DNA of 64,000 bases, from the NCBI GenBank assembly GCA_934248055.1, contig CAKQKI010000001.1, positions 418,867-482,866 on the forward strand, written 5' to 3'. The stretch's first letter is position 1. Each line of letters starts with the position of its first letter. Shown here in pieces: positions 60,849-64,000 of this stretch. Made by a program: the position numbers and the translations under genes. This DNA comes from an uncultured Clostridia bacterium. GTDB lineage: Bacteria > Bacillota > Clostridia > Christensenellales > Borkfalkiaceae. The notes beneath the pieces were generated by a model, which saw only the letters and a list, made by a program, of their open reading frames with translations, searched no databases and was not told where the DNA came from.

Positions 60849-61034
60849 TTATTTTTTCTTGCGGAATTCCGGGTTGGAAAATTCCGGTATCGGACCGTCT
60901 CCGAACATATCCCGAAGTTGTTCTTCTATCGGGCGCGCGTCGTTTTCGTCCGCCACAACGATATTCTGATATTTTCGTCTGTAATCTTTGTAGCGTTTCC
61001 CGCGTTTTCTCTCTGACAAATTGTTCATTTTCAC
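60849..61034 (-). CDS. Small basic/acidic hypothetical protein after hsdR
   Basis: A 61-residue protein; GTG at 61034 overlaps the hsdR stop by four bases, and an alternative ATG is at 61028. The first third is very basic (ERKRGKRYKDYRRKYQN), the rest acidic (DENDARPIEEQLRDMFGDG) with a proline/phenylalanine-rich end. No domain recognised. Stop-start overlap with hsdR suggests coupled expression, perhaps a subunit or regulator of the restriction system, but it could also be an unrelated small gene. No strong ribosome site. Confidence 0.5.
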   Translation of the reverse strand: MKMNNLSERKRGKRYKDYRRKYQNIVVADENDARPIEEQLRDMFGDGPIPEFSNPEFRKKK

Positions 61035-64000
61035 ACGCCGAAGAAACGCTCGAAAAATGCTTTCAATTTTTCGATAATCGTCTGCTTCTTCTTTTCGCGA
61101 TTCGTATTCCCGAACCTTGAAATCGGCGGCATAAGTTTATCGATATCCGTTCCCGTCGTGCGCATTTCCCCGTCCGCAATCGCGTTATCCACAAACTTTT
61201 TCGTTTCGTCCGCTTTCAGTTTTTCTTCGGCAATAATTTCGTTTAATTGCTTTTCTTTTTCCGCCGCTATGTAAGAATGCCATTCCGCCATAACGTCGTC
61301 AACGTCGTTGATTCCGTCGATAAAGTTTTCAATCAAAGCCTTTTTACTACGCAGTTCGGGGCTTGCGTCGATAGATTTTTGTATCGTAATCAGCGTTTCT
61401 TTGTCGTTGCAATGCGAATCGTGATATTTTGTAACGAGTATCAGAATATAATCGATATTTATTTCAATCTGCTTTACGAGTTCGAGTTCGAATACAACGT
61501 CATCGGTAATATCTTCTTTCTCTTTGTTCTCTCTCTTTTTTCTCCACTCGTCGCGAAGATCTTGATACCGCCCTAAATAATCCTGCAAATCTCTTTCCGA
61601 AAGAATTTCTTTTCCTTCAAAATCATCAAATGCGGTTAAAAGATTGCGCATTCTAAGCACCGCGCCGAATAACGCGATAAATTCTTTTTGAGCCTTTTCA
61701 CCCGTTATACGCTCTTCCTCAAGCGGAAATTTAGCGGTAAGTTCGGCAATCATATCCACAAACCCGTCGTGCTTATCCCCGCGCTCGTCAACGTAGCCGT
61801 TGTAATAATCTTTGAAACCGCGCATTAAAACGATACCACCCGCTTCTCTGTCGCCGAAAAGCGAAATCGCCTCGTCGGTACGCTTTTGCAGATTGCGGAA
61901 ACATACGATGTTGCCGAAAGTTTTAACCGAGTTCAAAATTCGGTTTGTTCTCGAATACGCCTGAATAAGCCCGTGCATTTTCAAGTTTTTATCAACCCAA
62001 AGCGTGTTCAAAGTCGTTGCGTCGAAGCCCGTTAAAAACATATTCACGACGATAAGCAAGTCGATATCCTTGTTTTTCATTCGTAAAGATACGTCTTTAT
62101 AATAATTCGGAAACTTATCCGCCGAAGTATCGTAATTCGTCCCGAAATAGGCGTTATACTCCTTAATCGCGCCCTCTAAAAAGTCGCGCGAAGACGAATC
62201 GAGCGCGCTCGTATCATCCGAATTTTCTTCCCCTAAAAATCCGTTGTCTTCCTCTTCGTTCGGCGCAAAAGAATAAATCGTAGCGATTTTTATCGCCTGT
62301 TCGGGGCGCGCTTTCATCTGTTTTTGAAATTCGGCATAGTAAAGCCTTGCCGCTTCAACAGAAGAAACCGCTAAAATCGAGTTAAACCCTTTTACAAACG
62401 TTTTATTTTTAATCTCTTGCGTATCGAGTCCGTTTTTCGCCTTGGCAACTTCTTCCACGTTCACGAGTTGCCTGAACTGATACCCTTTATCGCGCTTTGT
62501 TTTCTGCGCGAAATGTTCCAAAATATATGCAACGACTTTCGATATTCTTTCGGGCGCAAGATATGCCTTTTCGCGGTCGATATCCCACACGTCTTTGTCG
62601 TCGATATCGGGTTCTTTGTCCATCGTTTTAATATAATCCACGCGGAACGGCAAAACGTTTTTATCATCAATGGCGTCAACAATCGTATACTTATGCAGGT
62701 TATCGCCAAAAGCCTGATCCGTAGTCCTTAAATTCGGATTTTTAGAAGCCACCGCATTTTCGGCAAAAATCGGCGTACCCGTAAACCCGAAAAGATAATA
62801 TTTCTTGAAATATTTCGTAATCGCCTTGTGCATATCGCCGAATTGCGAACGATGGCACTCGTCGAAAATGATAACGATTTGCTTATCGAATACGGCATGT
62901 CCGGTATTCTTTTTCACAAAAGTGCTTAATTTTTGTATTGTCGTAATGATAATTTTCGATTTATCGTCTTCGAGTTGCCGTTTTAATACCGCCGTGGAAA
63001 CGTTGCTGTTCGCCGCTCCCTTTTCAAAGCGATCGTATTCCTTCATCGTTTGATAGTCAAGGTCTTTTCTGTCAACAACGAACAAAACTTTCTCTATATA
63101 CGGCAGTTTGCTTGCAAGTTGCGCCGTTTTGAACGAAGTAAGCGTTTTTCCGCTACCCGTCGTATGCCAGATATATCCGCCGCCCGCAACGCTTCCGTAT
63201 TTTTTATAGTTATACGAAATTTGTATTCTGTTTAATATCTTTTCGGTGGCAACGATTTGATACGGGCGCATAACCAAAAGCATGTTTTCGGAAGTAAACA
63301 CGCAATATTTTGCCAAAATATTCAAAATCGTATGCTTTGCGAAAAACGTCTTGGTAAAATCGATAAGGTCAGGAATAATTCGGTTTTTTTCATCCGCCCA
63401 AAAGGAAGTAAATTCAAAAGAATTGCTCGTTTTGCCCTTTCTTGCGGAATTCATTTCCTTAATGTGATTATATCTCGTCGTGTTGGAATAATATTTCGTG
63501 TTCGTTCCGTTCGATATAACGAAAATCTGAACGTACTCGAAAAGCCCGCCGTTCGCCCAAAAACTATCGCGCTGATAGCGGTCGATTTGATTAAACGCTT
63601 CCCTTATATTCACGCCGCGGCGTTTCAATTCGATATGTATAAGCGGCAATCCGTTTACGAGAACTGTAACGTCGTAACGGTTTTTATAACTGCCGCCCTT
63701 TTCCTCGTATTGATGAATCACCTGCAATTTGTTGTTGTGGATATTCTTTTTATCGAACAACGTAATATTTTTCGTTTCGCCGTTGTCGCGGTGTAAGATT
63801 TGCACGTTATCTTCCTGGATACGCCGCGTTTTTTCTACGATACCGTCGTTTTTGCCCGCAATACAGTTGTTATAAAACTGCTCCCATTCGGTATCGGTAA
63901 ATGCGTAATTATTCAGTTCCTCTAACTTTTTGCGAAGATTCGGCAGTAATTCGTCTTTATTATGAATAGGCAAATATTCATAACTCATCTCCGTTAAAAG
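61031..64000 (-). CDS. hsdR: Type I restriction enzyme R subunit, start at or beyond window edge
   Basis: At least 985 residues of the DNA-translocating, cleaving subunit. The N-terminal nuclease has YDVTVLVNGLPLIHIELKRR (Asp 106, Glu 120, Lys 122 of PD-ExK). The SF2 motor has Walker A HTTGSGKTLTSFKTAQ (about 275), DECH box IIFDECHRSQFGDMH, motif III FGFTGTPIF and motif VI IQAYSRTNRILNS. A C-terminal helical region of about 250 residues follows. An ATG lies at 63988, but the frame stays open to 64000 and reads LLTEMSYEY, resembling the usual start region of HsdR, so the real start is probably outside. hsdM and hsdS would be expected upstream, beyond the window. The system targets unmethylated foreign DNA. 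Confidence 0.93.
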   Translation of the reverse strand, partial: LLTEMSYEYLPIHNKDELLPNLRKKLEELNNYAFTDTEWEQFYNNCIAGKNDGIVEKTRRIQEDNVQILHRDNGETKNITLFDKKNIHNNKLQVIHQYEEKGGSYKNRYDVTVLVNGLPLIHIELKRRGVNIREAFNQIDRYQRDSFWANGGLFEYVQIFVISNGTNTKYYSNTTRYNHIKEMNSARKGKTSNSFEFTSFWADEKNRIIPDLIDFTKTFFAKHTILNILAKYCVFTSENMLLVMRPYQIVATEKILNRIQISYNYKKYGSVAGGGYIWHTTGSGKTLTSFKTAQLASKLPYIEKVLFVVDRKDLDYQTMKEYDRFEKGAANSNVSTAVLKRQLEDDKSKIIITTIQKLSTFVKKNTGHAVFDKQIVIIFDECHRSQFGDMHKAITKYFKKYYLFGFTGTPIFAENAVASKNPNLRTTDQAFGDNLHKYTIVDAIDDKNVLPFRVDYIKTMDKEPDIDDKDVWDIDREKAYLAPERISKVVAYILEHFAQKTKRDKGYQFRQLVNVEEVAKAKNGLDTQEIKNKTFVKGFNSILAVSSVEAARLYYAEFQKQMKARPEQAIKIATIYSFAPNEEEDNGFLGEENSDDTSALDSSSRDFLEGAIKEYNAYFGTNYDTSADKFPNYYKDVSLRMKNKDIDLLIVVNMFLTGFDATTLNTLWVDKNLKMHGLIQAYSRTNRILNSVKTFGNIVCFRNLQKRTDEAISLFGDREAGGIVLMRGFKDYYNGYVDERGDKHDGFVDMIAELTAKFPLEEERITGEKAQKEFIALFGAVLRMRNLLTAFDDFEGKEILSERDLQDYLGRYQDLRDEWRKKRENKEKEDITDDVVFELELVKQIEINIDYILILVTKYHDSHCNDKETLITIQKSIDASPELRSKKALIENFIDGINDVDDVMAEWHSYIAAEKEKQLNEIIAEEKLKADETKKFVDNAIADGEMRTTGTDIDKLMPPISRFGNTNREKKKQTIIEKLKAFFERFFGV

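Overview
The window reads as part of a chromosome from an uncultured, low-to-moderate GC Firmicute of the class Clostridia, probably gut-associated. The evidence is many lipobox lipoproteins, a single-chain PurL, a [4Fe-4S]-type PurF, the PyrK/PyrD-1B pair, a ZTP riboswitch and large Ig-like/CxxC surface proteins. A Christensenellales-like lineage is my guess, not shown by the sequence. The standard genetic code fits. No rRNA, tRNA or CRISPR array was recognised.

Region 1 (1-19908, minus strand) is one long surface-glycan-type operon. In transcription order it encodes a 1947-residue lipoprotein carrying a secreted tyrosine-phosphatase-like domain, an InlB-repeat lipoprotein, a 48-residue peptide too short for ordinary gene calling, a second repeat protein sharing a 1.24-kb near-identical segment with the giant, a CUT1 sugar ABC importer (binding lipoprotein plus two permeases, no ATPase), an Ig-rich secreted protein, a DUF4838 lipoprotein and a Big_2 lipoprotein that runs off the left edge. 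A divergent AraC-type regulator (20029-20961) has a promoter back to back with the operon promoter.

Region 2 (21017-33499, minus strand) holds six surface proteins or lipoproteins. Three are tandem paralogues with a shared His/Cys-rich N-terminal module. One paralogue leader is interrupted by a 283-bp inverted-repeat element flanked by a 6-bp duplication; the neighbouring paralogue leader preserves the apparently empty site.

Region 3 (33500-38347) contains an orphan solute-binding lipoprotein paired with a membrane-spanning LuxR-type regulator on the plus strand, then an MFS transporter on the minus strand.

Region 4 (38479-50108, minus strand) is the purine operon purE-C-F-M-N-O-V-D-L, controlled by a ZTP riboswitch with an intrinsic terminator. 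The last two steps to IMP are split between a stand-alone AICAR formyltransferase and an archaeal-type PurO. Region 5 (50527-60328, minus strand) is the complete UMP operon pyrC-carA-carB-pyrK-pyrD-pyrF-pyrE-pyrB, with a leader attenuator touching the pyrC start codon and a PyrB that ends in a PyrI-type zinc ribbon. A second inverted-repeat element sits between pyrB and the purine leader.

Region 6 (60407-64000, minus strand) is the end of a type I restriction locus: HsdR, a 61-residue unknown, and a decayed BRO-N gene.
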